From: Flavobacteriales bacterium
GTDB taxonomy: Bacteria > Bacteroidota > Bacteroidia > CAIKAF01
Reading direction: 5' to 3'
Assembly: GCA_022402535.1 (NCBI GenBank)
Contig: JAKRSD010000020.1
Location: 409,341-473,340, forward strand
DNA: 64,000 nt
Positions 29,301 to 37,255 of the stretch are shown piece after piece; the stretch's first letter is position 1; each line of letters begins with the position of its first letter. A program made the position numbers and the translations under genes. The notes under the pieces were generated by a model. It was not told the origin of the DNA. It was given only the letters and a program-made list of their open reading frames with translations, and did no database searches.

Positions 29301-29486
29301 AGCACCCGCGATGTGGCTACCCACTTTTTTATATCGTACGTTCCACGTGGAACTTTTGTGTTTGAATATCCATCTCGAGTGACCCATAAAGGGATTTATT
29401 CCAACGGAATTTCACAAATCCAGTGTATGTATGCTCCCGAGTTTAATTATCACACAAAGGGAGAAAGTCTAAAGATTGCACAATAG
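23385..29486 (+). CDS. Giant alpha-2-macroglobulin family protein
   Basis: 2033 residues from the ATG at 23385 (a TTG at 23379 would add two). An N-terminal hydrophobic helix (about 5-22) anchors or exports it; residues ~25-380 are helical and TPR-like, then macroglobulin domains begin. MG2-type TDRGIYRPGQ lies near 612-621. The bait/linker region near 1200-1265 is Lys/Glu/Ser-rich. The thioester motif is ECAEQ with Cys1488 and Gln1491, so the protease-trapping thioester looks intact. The C-terminal alpha-helical thioester domain and receptor-like domain follow. Bacterial relatives trap proteases at the cell envelope. Base composition is clearly more AT-rich than flanking genes, and no pbpC neighbour is present. 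Confidence 0.9.
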   Translation: MNRFILPKILVSISVISIFSWFYNTYHRITEDREFPGKSYDKPWKQVDSLQALGLYKQALSVSDSIYYLAKKDNNSPQILKTLIFRLKFTSYTEEEGFSTFLNKIDQEYGEAGPALKSMLLSVKAELLWSYYESNRWIISERTPAGITDEDYLTWDASRFMDTCRVLYLKSIQNEAFLKSVEIEKIKDVLIENPADRKLRPTLYDFLAHRALDFFMNEETNLNKPVYAFELDDPEYFADSERFQKKQIITRDSLSHSYETIRLFQQLISYHKKSNNLPALIDVDLKRLEYVKSVYKGTDKKTLHLEALNALNEKYKGKPESAPILFALAQHYKALGNDFKVGYDDQIEKQYLKKAVNIASEITENEKYKKKYRDNAAYLIKEITKPQIEITTEQVIIPQKPALFRLGFKNTDKVFFKLINVNFNEYQKYQLLGEESFKSWLVTNGPITTWNIAIPNDGLYHFHNTELELPALNNGFYILLSNTSNSFESNDYFIYNTFFVSNIAYTNRSQYGKGLIELRVMDRTTGHALHGVTVKLFSDEYDYTIRRSKKVLVTTLKTDEWGMVSYAVQGNNYKNYSYSFAYKNDFLTGDERIGVYRYDIKDKESDKTLFFTDRGIYRPGQRVYFKAIKIKSNSEKNALLINSSSQVIFRDPSYKEISTLKLITNEYGSFQGFFDIPLGLATGTYTISDLYGQKTIQVEEYKRPKFEVTIEKPNTVFRVNDTVKVTGNAKALAGFNITNAKVGFRVYRTSSLPVWYRRWYHDFSDDEQEITYGTTQTDEAGNFTVSFKAIPNRSIPETGDPVFNYRISVDVTDETGETRTAEQAISTGYKTINLSIFLPEFINRKEPKPITISVFNLNGIKQYTPVQVKVEKLKKDIPLYRSKSWKYPDVWVIEEKEYKKKFPDDAYKQQGILSDQQVESTIFEGYYVPNDTIPFSMEFLKRATSGNYRITVSAKDIFDKTANSYALFTLFDKEEKQSPIKTFLSVQPLQNKVEPGEIAQFYITSSQSIQMLYEIEHKGKIVKKELIKLNNIQQIISIPVTEEYRGNFTVHFHAVLNNRFYHFSHNVTVPFTNKELKLTLQSWKDKMLPGSNETWTLNISSVLNTKQTAEVLLGMYDASLDAFVANDWYMNLWTSRYGTLHWTSPISNVRNGTKMNYVYEYYDYIYPVYAYLNWFGYNIHSAGYLYGGFAETDYENYDGDAQTITKTVSRGEAIKGNLKGDKLAVSEEQNKADESEKSGEAKEKYRSTDSRNEQVVPRSNFNETAFFYPQLITDEKGNISFSFTIPESLTRWKFMGLAHTKDLKTGTTSKEVVTQKELMINTFAPRFFREGDVLYFTAKVTNLSSAEQNGFSELNVYNTQTNKSLTDKIIQDKPTKPFTVKPGQSVQVEWKMKIPEDAGLIRYTVKAQSGEFSDGEENVIPVLTNRVLVTESVPLWVNGQETRKFTLDKLNTVSATRKNVALTLEFTSNPVWYAIQSLPYLMEYPYECAEQTFNRLFANSIASHIANSDPQIKKVFEIWKNTQPEALQSKLNQNQELKNILIEETPWLRNAQNEEERKHRLGVLFDLNKMKQEKFTAERKLFAMQTPNGGFPWFSGGPDDRYITQLIVGGFGKMKWLKIQELSPERYSDISRAIIYLDKRIEEDFNRLIKEKIDLTKDNLGYTQTQYLYVRSFFKEVPVHESAKTAFEYYLLQAEKFGIRKDDYSSALLSISLHRFSKQVAAKQIVASLKDRSIYNEELGMYWKGMLQGGYYWYNAPIEMMAVCIEAFDEVGYDQESVSKMQRWLLKNKQTNDWKTTRATADAIYALLLRGNTFLNIDNSTDIRFGSISADIILPEKTEAGTGYFKKVFSGEQIKPEMGTVHVTKKTAGPGWGAMYWQYLEDMDKVTKPAGANPLQLSKKLFIEKKTDKGLVLEEVNNQTQLNIGDRVISRIIFTSDRPMEYVHLKDMRASSLEPENVLSSYKWQQGLGYYESTRDVATHFFISYVPRGTFVFEYPSRVTHKGIYSNGISQIQCMYAPEFNYHTKGESLKIAQ
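29340..29353. other. parS-like ParB binding site 1
   Basis: Perfect 14-bp palindrome GTTCCACGTGGAAC inside the 3' end of the macroglobulin gene. It has the CACGTG core and the GTT/AAC arms of the widely conserved chromosomal parS consensus (TGTTTCACGTGAAACA) with symmetric T-to-C change. Confidence 0.6.
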
Positions 29487-29498
29487 GTAGTTTGAACT

Positions 29499-29514
29499 TG
29501 TTCCACGTGAAACA
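29499..29514. other. parS-like ParB binding site 2
   Basis: TGTTCCACGTGAAACA differs from the general parS consensus TGTTTCACGTGAAACA at one base. It fills most of the 28-bp gap between the convergent macroglobulin and mnmG genes. ParB spreading from such sites organises origin-proximal DNA for segregation. Confidence 0.7.
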
Positions 29515-31386
29515 CTATCGGCCCAAGTGAACCATTAATACGGATATATCTGAAGGGGATACGCCACTGATCCGGGAAGCCTGACCCAATGTAAGAGGTT
29601 TAATGTTTGAGAGTTTTTGACGAGCTTCCATTGAAAGGCTGCCTATACTCATATAGTCAAAAGATTCTTTCAGGGGAATATCTTCCAATCTATTCATTTT
29701 GTCCGCCATTTCTCTTTCACGGTTTATATATCCTTCATACTTAATGAATATTTCGGCCTGCTCTATGATCTCTTTTCGCTGATATCCCTGAATGTGTTTA
29801 GTAATTTGATTTACTTCTTCAAAATATAACAAATCCGAAAGAGAAACAAACGGTCGTGATAATAGGGTGTCCAGTTTTGCCTTTTGTTTCATTTCAGCGG
29901 AGCCCACAGAAACAAGATATCCATTGATCAGAGACGGTTCTACGCTTAGGTTACGAACCGCCTTAACCAACTCCTCCGAAAGCGCTTTTTTATTGAGCAT
30001 ATTCTTATACCGGTCTTCTCGGGCTAAGCCAATTTTATACGATTTTTCGGTAAGCCTTAAATCTGCATTATCTTGTCTTAACAAGATTCTATATTCTGCT
30101 CTTGAGGTAAACATTCGATACGGTTCATCCGTACCTTTATTAATCAAATCATCAATTAACACACCAATATATGCTTCGTCTCTGCCCAAAACCAATGGGT
30201 TTTGTTCATTAATTTTTAGGTGTGCATTAATTCCAGCCATTAACCCTTGGCAGGCCGCTTCTTCGTATCCGGTTGTACCATTAATTTGTCCGGCAAAGTA
30301 CAGGTTTTCTACCAGCTTTGTTTCCAACGTGTGTTTTAGTTGTACAGGTGGAAAATAATCATACTCGATAGCATAACCCGGGCGAAACATTTTACAGTTT
30401 TTAAAACCAGGTATTTCTTGCAGTGCTTTGTATTGCACATCTTCGGGCAGGCTGGAAGAAAAGCCGTTTACATAGATTTCTACCGTGTTTCGCCCTTCGG
30501 GCTCTACAAAAAGTTGATGTTCGGTTTTATCGGCAAAACGGCTGATTTTATCTTCTATACTGGGGCAATATCTTGGTCCCAATCCCTGAATTCGTCCATT
30601 AAACATGGGCGATTTTTCAAAGCCCGTTTTTAGAATATCATGAACTTTTTGGTTTGTATACGTGATGTAGCAAGATAATTGGTTTGTTAAAGGGGGTAAA
30701 TCCGTAAACGAAAAATTTTCAGGAATTTCATCTCCCTTTTGTTCAGCCATTACCGAATAATCTAATGTGCGTCCATCAATCCTTGCCGGAGTTCCCGTTT
30801 TCATTCTGCCGGATTCAAAACCAAGCTGAATAAGTTGTTCCGTTATTCCCGACGACGACTTCTCCCCCGCTCTTCCGCCGGATAATTGTTTCTCTCCGAT
30901 ATGGATAAGCCCATTTAAAAAAGTACCGTTGGTCAACACAACCGATTTCGCCTTAAATTCAATTCCAAGAGATGTAACCACCCCAAACACCCGATTGTCT
31001 TTAACAAGTAAAGACGTAACACTATCCTGCCAGAAATCTACATTGGGTGTGTTTTCGAGCATAATGCGCCACTCTTCAGCAAATCGGGTTCTGTCGTTCT
31101 GTGTTCTTGGACTCCACATGGCAGGTCCCTTAGATCGGTTAAGCATTCGGAATTGGATAGCCGTTTTATCCGATACAATTCCGCTATATCCGCCCAAAGC
31201 ATCAATTTCTCTTACAATCTGACCTTTTGCCACTCCGCCCATTGCGGGATTACAGGACATCTGTCCTATTTTGGTCATATCCATGGTGATGAGCAGCACT
31301 TTTGAACCTAAATTAGCTGCTGCCGCCGCCGCTTCGTTGCCAGCATGGCCAGCGCCCACCACAATTACATCATATTCACTTGTCAT
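29515..31386 (-). CDS. mnmG: tRNA uridine-5-carboxymethylaminomethyl modification enzyme MnmG (GidA)
   Basis: 623-residue FAD-dependent enzyme that, with MnmE, installs cmnm5 at wobble U34 of tRNAs. FAD-binding GAGHAG is at residues 11-16; CNPAMGG with the catalytic region, [22 protein letters not shown], the second Cys in [16 protein letters not shown] and the C-terminal helical domain are all present. Length is as in other bacteria (~620-630). It is the last gene of a minus-strand run after DUF456 (28 bp gap). parS-like sites flank it on both sides, in line with the frequent origin proximity of gidA in other phyla. Confidence 0.97.
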   Translation of the reverse strand: MTSEYDVIVVGAGHAGNEAAAAAANLGSKVLLITMDMTKIGQMSCNPAMGGVAKGQIVREIDALGGYSGIVSDKTAIQFRMLNRSKGPAMWSPRTQNDRTRFAEEWRIMLENTPNVDFWQDSVTSLLVKDNRVFGVVTSLGIEFKAKSVVLTNGTFLNGLIHIGEKQLSGGRAGEKSSSGITEQLIQLGFESGRMKTGTPARIDGRTLDYSVMAEQKGDEIPENFSFTDLPPLTNQLSCYITYTNQKVHDILKTGFEKSPMFNGRIQGLGPRYCPSIEDKISRFADKTEHQLFVEPEGRNTVEIYVNGFSSSLPEDVQYKALQEIPGFKNCKMFRPGYAIEYDYFPPVQLKHTLETKLVENLYFAGQINGTTGYEEAACQGLMAGINAHLKINEQNPLVLGRDEAYIGVLIDDLINKGTDEPYRMFTSRAEYRILLRQDNADLRLTEKSYKIGLAREDRYKNMLNKKALSEELVKAVRNLSVEPSLINGYLVSVGSAEMKQKAKLDTLLSRPFVSLSDLLYFEEVNQITKHIQGYQRKEIIEQAEIFIKYEGYINREREMADKMNRLEDIPLKESFDYMSIGSLSMEARQKLSNIKPLTLGQASRISGVSPSDISVLMVHLGR

Positions 31387-31398
31387 AGTTTTTCAAAC

Positions 31399-31414
31399 TG
31401 TTCCACACGGAACC
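31399..31414. other. Degenerate parS-like site 3
   Basis: TGTTCCACACGGAACC, in the 28-bp gap between mnmG and the DUF456 gene, keeps the GTTCCAC left arm and GGAAC right arm but the centre GT is AC, so ParB affinity would probably be reduced. Its closeness to sites 1 and 2 makes coincidence less likely. Confidence 0.4.
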
Positions 31415-31912
31415 TTACAATAAACCTTTTATTAAATAAAAAATGGCCACAAAAAGGATGATTATTCCAATCATCAGCTTCATAAAGGTTCCTCCTAAAA
31501 AACCAAGGAATGAACCCACGGCCGATTTTAGGGCATTTTCTGCTGTCTGACCATAAATTAACTCACCAATCAGGGCACCCAAGAAGGGTCCGATTAGAAT
31601 ACCCCAGGGACCAAGCCATGAGGTAAAAACACCCACCACTAACCCAATTGTACTTCCCCAGCTTCCATATTTACTTCCCCCAAAATATTTAGTACCCATG
31701 GCGGGCATTATATAATCCAAGAGGGTTATAACTAAGGAAATTACCCCCAAAACGATGAGAAAAGCAATAGATATAGCATATTCGGGTGCTGTAAAATGCA
31801 ATACCAATAATCCCGCATAAGCCACCGGTGGGCCCGGTAAAACGGGTAAAATAGCCCCGGCAATTCCCAGAAAGATTAATAAAAAGGCTAAAATCAGAAG
31901 AAATAATTCCAT
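31415..31912 (-). CDS. DUF456 family membrane protein
   Basis: 165-residue, very hydrophobic protein with about four to five membrane segments and many glycines. The GAILPVLPGPPVAYAGLL and GLVVGVFTSWLGPWGILIGPFLGALIGEL stretches match the glycine-rich DUF456 family. Function unknown; the gene sits between ybeY (4 bp) and mnmG in a probable operon. Confidence 0.87.
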   Translation of the reverse strand: MELFLLILAFLLIFLGIAGAILPVLPGPPVAYAGLLVLHFTAPEYAISIAFLIVLGVISLVITLLDYIMPAMGTKYFGGSKYGSWGSTIGLVVGVFTSWLGPWGILIGPFLGALIGELIYGQTAENALKSAVGSFLGFLGGTFMKLMIGIIILFVAIFYLIKGLL

Positions 31913-31916
31913 ATGC

Positions 31917-32333
31917 CTAAAAATTTCTTATCAACAAGGCTTCATTTTCGGCTTTTCTCATAGATTGGGCCTGTTGTTTTGTTTTGTCTTTAAACCCACA
32001 CAAATGTAAAATCCCATGAGCCATTACCCGATGAAGTTCATCATAAAAGGAAACGCCGAAAGTGCGGGCGTTTTCTTTAACCCGAGGAATACTGATGTAA
32101 ATTTCGCCGCAAAGTTCACCCTTTTTTTCGCTCAAATCAAATGTGATGATGTCGGTGTAATCGTCGTGTTGTAAAAACGAACGGTTTATTTCCAGAAGAT
32201 ATTCATCAGAACAAAAAACATAGGAAACAGATTTTAAAACAAATCCATGAGAGCAGGAAAGGTTGCACAACCAAATCCTTGTTTTAATTCTGCTTTTTAA
32301 GGAAAAGGACAAGTCGGCCGAATAATAGGCCAC
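31917..32333 (-). CDS. ybeY: Endoribonuclease YbeY (16S rRNA maturation)
   Basis: Single-strand-specific metal-dependent RNase for 16S rRNA 3' processing and ribosome quality control. Conserved blocks: FCSDEYLLEINRSFLQHDDYTDIITFDL, GEIYIS and the metal motif AHGILHLCGFKDK. The usual HGxLHLxGxDH is altered: two His are kept but the third position is Asp, a feature I also recall in other Bacteroidota YbeY proteins. The frame extends to a GTG at 32387 that would overlap the upstream gene by 44 bp; the GTG at 32333 gives the family-typical start VAYYS and a 10-bp gap, so it is preferred. Confidence 0.88.
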   Translation of the reverse strand: MAYYSADLSFSLKSRIKTRIWLCNLSCSHGFVLKSVSYVFCSDEYLLEINRSFLQHDDYTDIITFDLSEKKGELCGEIYISIPRVKENARTFGVSFYDELHRVMAHGILHLCGFKDKTKQQAQSMRKAENEALLIRNF

Positions 32334-32343
32334 GACATCTCTA

Positions 32344-32766
32344 TCAAGTGTTTTCCGGTTCAATTTTAAATCCCAATCTGACTTCACAGCCCGAATTTAA
32401 AAATTCACAGGTATCTGCAAGCCTTTGCATCAAAAAAACACCCCTTCCATTCGGTTTTTCTAGGTTTTCCGGGTCGGTGGGGTCGGGAATTTCTGAGGGA
32501 TTAAAACCACAGCCTTCGTCTTTTATATGAAAAAACACCATTCTGTTTTCCGTTTCGAAGCTTATGTGCACCTTCTTGGTTGGATCCTGAAGATTACCGT
32601 GTAAAATGGCATTATTTACGGCTTCTGTAAGGGCTATTAAAATTTTCCCAAAATTTTCTGTGCAAATACCCCCAGCGCTAACAGCTTCTGTAACCAGGGA
32701 CTCAACTTTTGATACATTACAAATTTCAGAAGGGAAAGAGATAGAGTTCATTTGTTCTGTTTGCAT
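32344..32766 (-). CDS. Anti-sigma-factor-like (RsbW-type) ATP-binding protein
   Basis: 140-residue stand-alone GHKL ATPase domain (HATPase_c_2). N box ALTEAVNNAILHGN, G1 box IKDEGCGFNPSEIPDP and G2 box NGRGVFLMQRLAD are seen. The RsbW/SpoIIAB group are serine kinases and anti-sigma factors acting on partner-switch antagonists; no antagonist or sigma gene is adjacent, so its partner is unknown. It is placed upstream of ybeY-DUF456-mnmG and downstream of the DUF4175 gene, a gene order seen in many Bacteroidota. Confidence 0.88.
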   Translation of the reverse strand: MQTEQMNSISFPSEICNVSKVESLVTEAVSAGGICTENFGKILIALTEAVNNAILHGNLQDPTKKVHISFETENRMVFFHIKDEGCGFNPSEIPDPTDPENLEKPNGRGVFLMQRLADTCEFLNSGCEVRLGFKIEPENT

Positions 32767-32838
32767 AGGAATCTTTATTCGACGGTATAAACTAGAGTTT
32801 AGAACACCCGCCCATAAACGAAAACAAGCCCAATAAGG

Positions 32839-35800
32839 TTACAATTTGTTAAAATATTCTGAAACCTTTTGTTTGTAATAGGGCTTAAGCGCGGGAGGAA
32901 CGGTTCTAAGCAATTCCGCCTGTTTTTCTTTTAACTTAAGATATTGAAGGTATTGTTCCGAATTTAACCCGCTTTGGTTTATCCCCTCTTTAGATTCTCT
33001 TTTTTCGTCCATTTCTTGCTCACGAAGCGCTTTTTCAGACTCAAGCATTTTTACCTCTATTTCTTTTTGTCTCAGAAGTGTTTGTTGATTAATCCGCTTA
33101 TTGTAAAGATCTGTTTCGTTCTGCTCCATTTTATTCATCAGATCCTGCATCATTTTGCGCTGATTGTTATCTCCCATTTTATCGGACATTTCCTGCATTT
33201 TTTTGCGGATCATTTCTTGTTCGGCGGCCATCTGAGCCAGTTGTTTACTCAATTCTCCCTGATTACCGTCTTGTCCACCGGGCTTCTTTTGTTCTCCCGG
33301 TTTAGGGCTTTCGCCCTGTTTTTGCATTTGTTCGGCAATTTTTTTCATCTGTTCGCTTAGTTTTTTCTGGGCCTCCTGTAGTTTTTTCATTTCTCCCGGA
33401 CTTGGTTTTCCTTCTCCGGGTTTTTTACAGGCTTTGTTGCCCTGCATTTTCATCTGTTGCTGTTGTTGGGCGTTTTCTATGGCCTCAGACAACATCAGTG
33501 CAAGGTTGTTGATCGATGTCATAGAGTATTGTTGACGAATCAGCGCTTTAGGGGTTTCGCGGTCGCTCAGACTTGATACGGCATCGTCCATGTTGCGCTT
33601 AATGTCCGAAATTTCTTTGTTGATGGTGGATTGCAACTGCGGCACCCGTTTACTGAGTGCGAAAAGACTATCCTCAATGATTTTACTGTCGTCTTTTAGC
33701 TTGCGTTGAACCTGAGCCAACTCTTTATATTTAGGCGATCCGGGGTTGGTTTTTCGCAAGGTTTCCATCAAGTCTTCCTGATCGAAAGAAAGACGAATCA
33801 GATTGTCCAGAATTCTTCGGAGCGATTCTAAATCTTCAGCCTCTTGATTATCTTCCATTTCTTGTTGCATCTGCTTTAGGTCATCGGCCATTTTTTCCAT
33901 TTTTTCGCCCGCCTGTTTTTGGCTTTCCGACGCTTTTTTATTCTGTTTTTGCTCTAATTGTTCCGAGGCCTTTTTTTGTTCCTGTTCTATATCCTGTTGC
34001 TGTTTTTCGGTATCTTTTAATTCTTCTCTTTTGTTTTCGAGCGCTTCGTTTTTCTTTTTCAAATCATCCATGTCTTTACGGACATCTTCAAAGGCCTTGT
34101 TTAATTCTTCCTGTTTTTTCTCCAGCTCTTGGGCTTTATTTTCATCTTTTAGCGACTCTTTTTCTGTTTCTTTAGCCAAATTCTTTTGTTCCTCGGCCAG
34201 CTTGTCGAGCTTTTCTATTGTTTTTTCTAGTTTTTGGTCAAATTCCATCTGTTTGAAAAGCTCCAAAGTACGCTCCAGCTGTTTTTTAAGGTCCTCACTG
34301 TTGTTTTGCATGTTTTTCAGCTGTTCCTGAAGTTTATCCTTATCTTGTTGCTGCATGAGTTTTTCGATTTCTTCCAACAGTTTTTTAAGCTCTTCGTTCA
34401 TCAGCTCTTCCAACAGCTTTTCCATATCTTTTTGTTTTTCCTGTTGAAGTTCATCTGGTTTTTGGAATTCGTTATTTTTCTCGTTTTTGCGCTGATTTTC
34501 CTTCTTTAATTCTTCGATTTGTTTTTCCAGTTCCCGCTGCTTTTTAAGCAGGTCTTCCATTTTTTTTCGGTCCTGCCAGTCTAAATTTTTCTTTTGCATC
34601 AGGCTTTTATTCAGCTCCTGGGTTTCCCGTCTGATTTTTTCGGCTTTTTGAAGGCTCTCAGAAAGGTCGTTTTTAATACTTTGCGAAGCCTTTTCATTTT
34701 CTTCGTTTAGTTCTGCTTCTGTTGGCACCCGGAAGGTTTTTTTAACCGTTCTGGCAGCTTTACTGCCGTTTACCCCATCGTTGTCGAAAACAGAAAAGAA
34801 ATAAACGATTTCATCGCCGGGGCTCAGGTTTATTTCAGAAAAATTAAAAGCATGTAAAAACGACTGGCGGTTTTGGTTGCCATTGATGTTTAATTGTTTC
34901 ACGGTATATCCGCCTTCTTTTTCGTCTTCGCCCTGAGTTGTTTTTTTGAAGTGAAAAGTAAGCCCCCTGAAGCCGTAATCATCCGCTATTTCTCCCTTAA
35001 AATAAAATAAAGAACGGTATGAACTGTCGCGGGTTTCATCTACTGATATGGATGGATATTCATCGGGTATCACCGTAATCAGGTAGCGGTTTGTATCGCT
35101 TTTTTCTATGATTTTGTTTTTTCCGGTAAGTGAATACGAAAGAGACGATTTTACTTTTTTTGAAAAAACAACCTTGTTTTCTTTGGCCTTGAAAAGCAAT
35201 ACAGAGTCTTTTAAAAGTAAAACAAGATTATCAACGTTTCGGGTATTTATTGTCCAATTCACGAGCGTTCCCTCGGGAACCGTAAAATCTCCTGTTCCCG
35301 TAATGGCCTCCTCAGCCTTGTTTAAGTATTTGGGAAAAGTCAGTCGGATTTTCATGCCGGCCAAAGAGGGCTTAGCCACGACGTTTACGGTATAATTTTC
35401 AGAATAAAAGCCATCGGCAAAAAAACGGAATGAAAAGTCTTTACTTGGCTTTTTGATGGTATAACCAAAACGGTTTTTACCTTCCGCGATCATTCGAAAA
35501 CGGGCTCCGCCGTATTCGATATACACATCTTGAGGCAATTCGTTTCCTGTTGTATTTAAAGAAACCACATAATCATCACCCTCCAAAGCCCTAAAATCTA
35601 TATTTTCAATATTGAATGAAAAGGGGGCTTCCGGTTTAAATTCACGGTTATAATTCACCACCCGTTTGGTTCCGTCCTTGATGATACTGGGGGCCGCAAA
35701 GAGAATGAACAAAAACACAGAAACAGGAACAGCTGCGTATTTAATATATTTTCGATTTTCGGCCATGTTGATGGCGTTTGCAAAAGGAACGGCATTCAGC

Positions 35801-36210
35801 CCCGCCATTTTTTGATCGATGGCGGCCTCAAGCATTTCGTTGTTTTCGTTTTCTTCAGCAAGCTTTTTTAACTGTAGCGTGTTTAGCAGCTTGTCTTTTA
35901 CTTCCGTAAAATGTGAGCCGACGATGATCGCCGCCTGTTCGTGTGAAATAATTTTCCCGAAGCTAAACAGTTTGGACAGAGGAATAACAATGAATTTACC
36001 CAGAATGAAAAGAATGGCGCCAGAAAACCCAAAAAACAAAACCGCCCGAACCGGAGTGGAAAACCGTCCGAAATATTCTAACACCACCGTACTCAAAAAC
36101 AGGGTAAAACCAAGAGCAACCGCATAAATAACCCCTTTAAGAAGTTGATTTTTATAGTATTTTCGGATAAAGCTATCTAGCTTTTGAACTAACTGATTAT
36201 ATGAAGACAT
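32839..36210 (-). CDS. DUF4175 family membrane protein with very long coiled coil
   Basis: 1123 residues. Two N-terminal membrane helices (about 24-45 and 54-77), a third near 152-170, then a beta-rich extracytoplasmic part (to ~500). From about 505 to 800 and again ~930-1090 the protein is almost entirely Lys/Glu/Gln coiled coil, with Gln-rich and Gly/Pro-rich (KPGEGKPSPGE, QKKPGGQDGNQG) interruptions. This arrangement is that of DUF4175 proteins of Bacteroidota; the function is unknown, an envelope-structural role is inference. It is the first gene of the mnmG-containing run and is preceded by a hairpin. Confidence 0.85.
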   Translation of the reverse strand: MSSYNQLVQKLDSFIRKYYKNQLLKGVIYAVALGFTLFLSTVVLEYFGRFSTPVRAVLFFGFSGAILFILGKFIVIPLSKLFSFGKIISHEQAAIIVGSHFTEVKDKLLNTLQLKKLAEENENNEMLEAAIDQKMAGLNAVPFANAINMAENRKYIKYAAVPVSVFLFILFAAPSIIKDGTKRVVNYNREFKPEAPFSFNIENIDFRALEGDDYVVSLNTTGNELPQDVYIEYGGARFRMIAEGKNRFGYTIKKPSKDFSFRFFADGFYSENYTVNVVAKPSLAGMKIRLTFPKYLNKAEEAITGTGDFTVPEGTLVNWTINTRNVDNLVLLLKDSVLLFKAKENKVVFSKKVKSSLSYSLTGKNKIIEKSDTNRYLITVIPDEYPSISVDETRDSSYRSLFYFKGEIADDYGFRGLTFHFKKTTQGEDEKEGGYTVKQLNINGNQNRQSFLHAFNFSEINLSPGDEIVYFFSVFDNDGVNGSKAARTVKKTFRVPTEAELNEENEKASQSIKNDLSESLQKAEKIRRETQELNKSLMQKKNLDWQDRKKMEDLLKKQRELEKQIEELKKENQRKNEKNNEFQKPDELQQEKQKDMEKLLEELMNEELKKLLEEIEKLMQQQDKDKLQEQLKNMQNNSEDLKKQLERTLELFKQMEFDQKLEKTIEKLDKLAEEQKNLAKETEKESLKDENKAQELEKKQEELNKAFEDVRKDMDDLKKKNEALENKREELKDTEKQQQDIEQEQKKASEQLEQKQNKKASESQKQAGEKMEKMADDLKQMQQEMEDNQEAEDLESLRRILDNLIRLSFDQEDLMETLRKTNPGSPKYKELAQVQRKLKDDSKIIEDSLFALSKRVPQLQSTINKEISDIKRNMDDAVSSLSDRETPKALIRQQYSMTSINNLALMLSEAIENAQQQQQMKMQGNKACKKPGEGKPSPGEMKKLQEAQKKLSEQMKKIAEQMQKQGESPKPGEQKKPGGQDGNQGELSKQLAQMAAEQEMIRKKMQEMSDKMGDNNQRKMMQDLMNKMEQNETDLYNKRINQQTLLRQKEIEVKMLESEKALREQEMDEKRESKEGINQSGLNSEQYLQYLKLKEKQAELLRTVPPALKPYYKQKVSEYFNKL

Positions 36211-36219
36211 AAAACAAAA

Positions 36220-36246
36220 ATGCGTACTAATTTATGTAGTACGCAT
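36220..36246 (-). terminator. Rho-independent terminator after the PfkB kinase gene
   Basis: Perfect 10-bp stem ATGCGTACTA/TAGTACGCAT with a 7-nt loop; on the minus strand it is followed by TTTTTGTTTT. It lies between the kinase stop (36302) and the DUF4175 start (36210), only 9 bp before that ATG, so it could also affect translation of DUF4175. Confidence 0.75.
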
Positions 36247-36301
36247 CAATAAACGAAAAGTTCACAAGAATAGTGTTATTTGTGCTTATGTATAAGCGGT
36301 T

Positions 36302-37231
36302 TTAATTCAACTCCATATCTACCTGCATCAGGTTAACAAAGGATTGAATACGGGTGGCGACTTCATCCTCTTTAATGTTTACAAGTCGTTCTGTACCAAA
36401 TTTTTCAACGGTAAATGAGGCCATAGCAGAGCCATAAATGATGGCCCGTCTCATGTTTTCAAATGAAATATCGTCTGTGGCCGCCATATAGCCAATAAAG
36501 CCACCGGCGAAGCTGTCTCCCGCGCCCGTGGGGTCAAATACGTCTTCCAGAGGAAGTGCCGGAGCAAAAAACACCTTATTATCTCTAAAGAGAAGAGCTC
36601 CGTTTTCTCCCTTTTTAATGATAAGATATTGCGGACCCATATTCATAATTTTTTTGGCCGCTTTCACCAGAGAATATTCACCGGATAGTAGGCGGGCTTC
36701 TTCATCGTTAATCGTAAGCACGTCAACCTGCTTGAGTACTAATTTCAAATCATCTAAAGCCGTTTCCATCCAAAAATTCATGGTGTCCATAACAACCAGC
36801 TTGGGTCTTACGGCCATTTGTTCAAGAACACGAAGCTGAAGTTTAGGCATGAGATTACCAAGTAACAGGTATTCACTGCTGCGAAGGTTTTCCGGAACAA
36901 CCGGATCAAAGTCGGCCAAAACATTGAGCTGTGTATCCAGCGTGTCGCGGGTGTTCATATCAATATGGTACTTCCCGGCCCAGAAAAAGGATTTTTCACC
37001 CTTCTTGATTTGAAGGCCCTCGGTATTGATTTTGTGTTCACGAAATGTGTTGATAAAAGATTGAGGGAAATCTTCTCCCACCACAGAAACGATGCTGGTA
37101 TATGGGGTAAAATAAGAGGCCGAAAGGCCGGCATAGGTGGCTGCACCACCAACTACCATGTCCGCTTTGCCGAACGGAGTTTCCAGATTATCAAAAGCAA
37201 CGGTGCCGATTACAAGAAGAGATGAAGACAT
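36302..37231 (-). CDS. PfkB family carbohydrate/nucleoside kinase
   Basis: 309 residues of the ribokinase fold. N-terminal GGAATYAG (28-35) substrate loop and the second PfkB signature DPTGAGDSFAGGF (233-245) with catalytic Asp239. The TINDEEARLLSG block and GPQYLIIKKGENGALLF are typical. Substrate cannot be fixed; relatives act on sugars or nucleosides. The promoter TATATTTG (37248-37255, minus) lies 16 bp upstream and overlaps the divergent tRNA-Asn promoter region. A strong hairpin terminator follows. Confidence 0.9.
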   Translation of the reverse strand: MSSSLLVIGTVAFDNLETPFGKADMVVGGAATYAGLSASYFTPYTSIVSVVGEDFPQSFINTFREHKINTEGLQIKKGEKSFFWAGKYHIDMNTRDTLDTQLNVLADFDPVVPENLRSSEYLLLGNLMPKLQLRVLEQMAVRPKLVVMDTMNFWMETALDDLKLVLKQVDVLTINDEEARLLSGEYSLVKAAKKIMNMGPQYLIIKKGENGALLFRDNKVFFAPALPLEDVFDPTGAGDSFAGGFIGYMAATDDISFENMRRAIIYGSAMASFTVEKFGTERLVNIKEDEVATRIQSFVNLMQVDMELN

Positions 37232-37247
37232 ATCAAAAAAATTTGCT

Positions 37248-37255
37248 CAAATATA
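37248..37255 (-). promoter_or_regulatory. -7 promoter element of the PfkB kinase gene
   Basis: TATATTTG on the minus strand, exact TAnnTTTG match, 16 bp before the ATG at 37231; it abuts the TTG (37256-37258) of the divergent tRNA promoter, so the two promoters may compete. Confidence 0.5.

Noticed and set aside
33000-34509. Several plus-strand open frames opposite the DUF4175 gene
   Set aside because: They are antisense shadows of the Lys/Glu/Gln-rich coiled coil, which yields long Phe/Leu/Ser-rich frames without stops.
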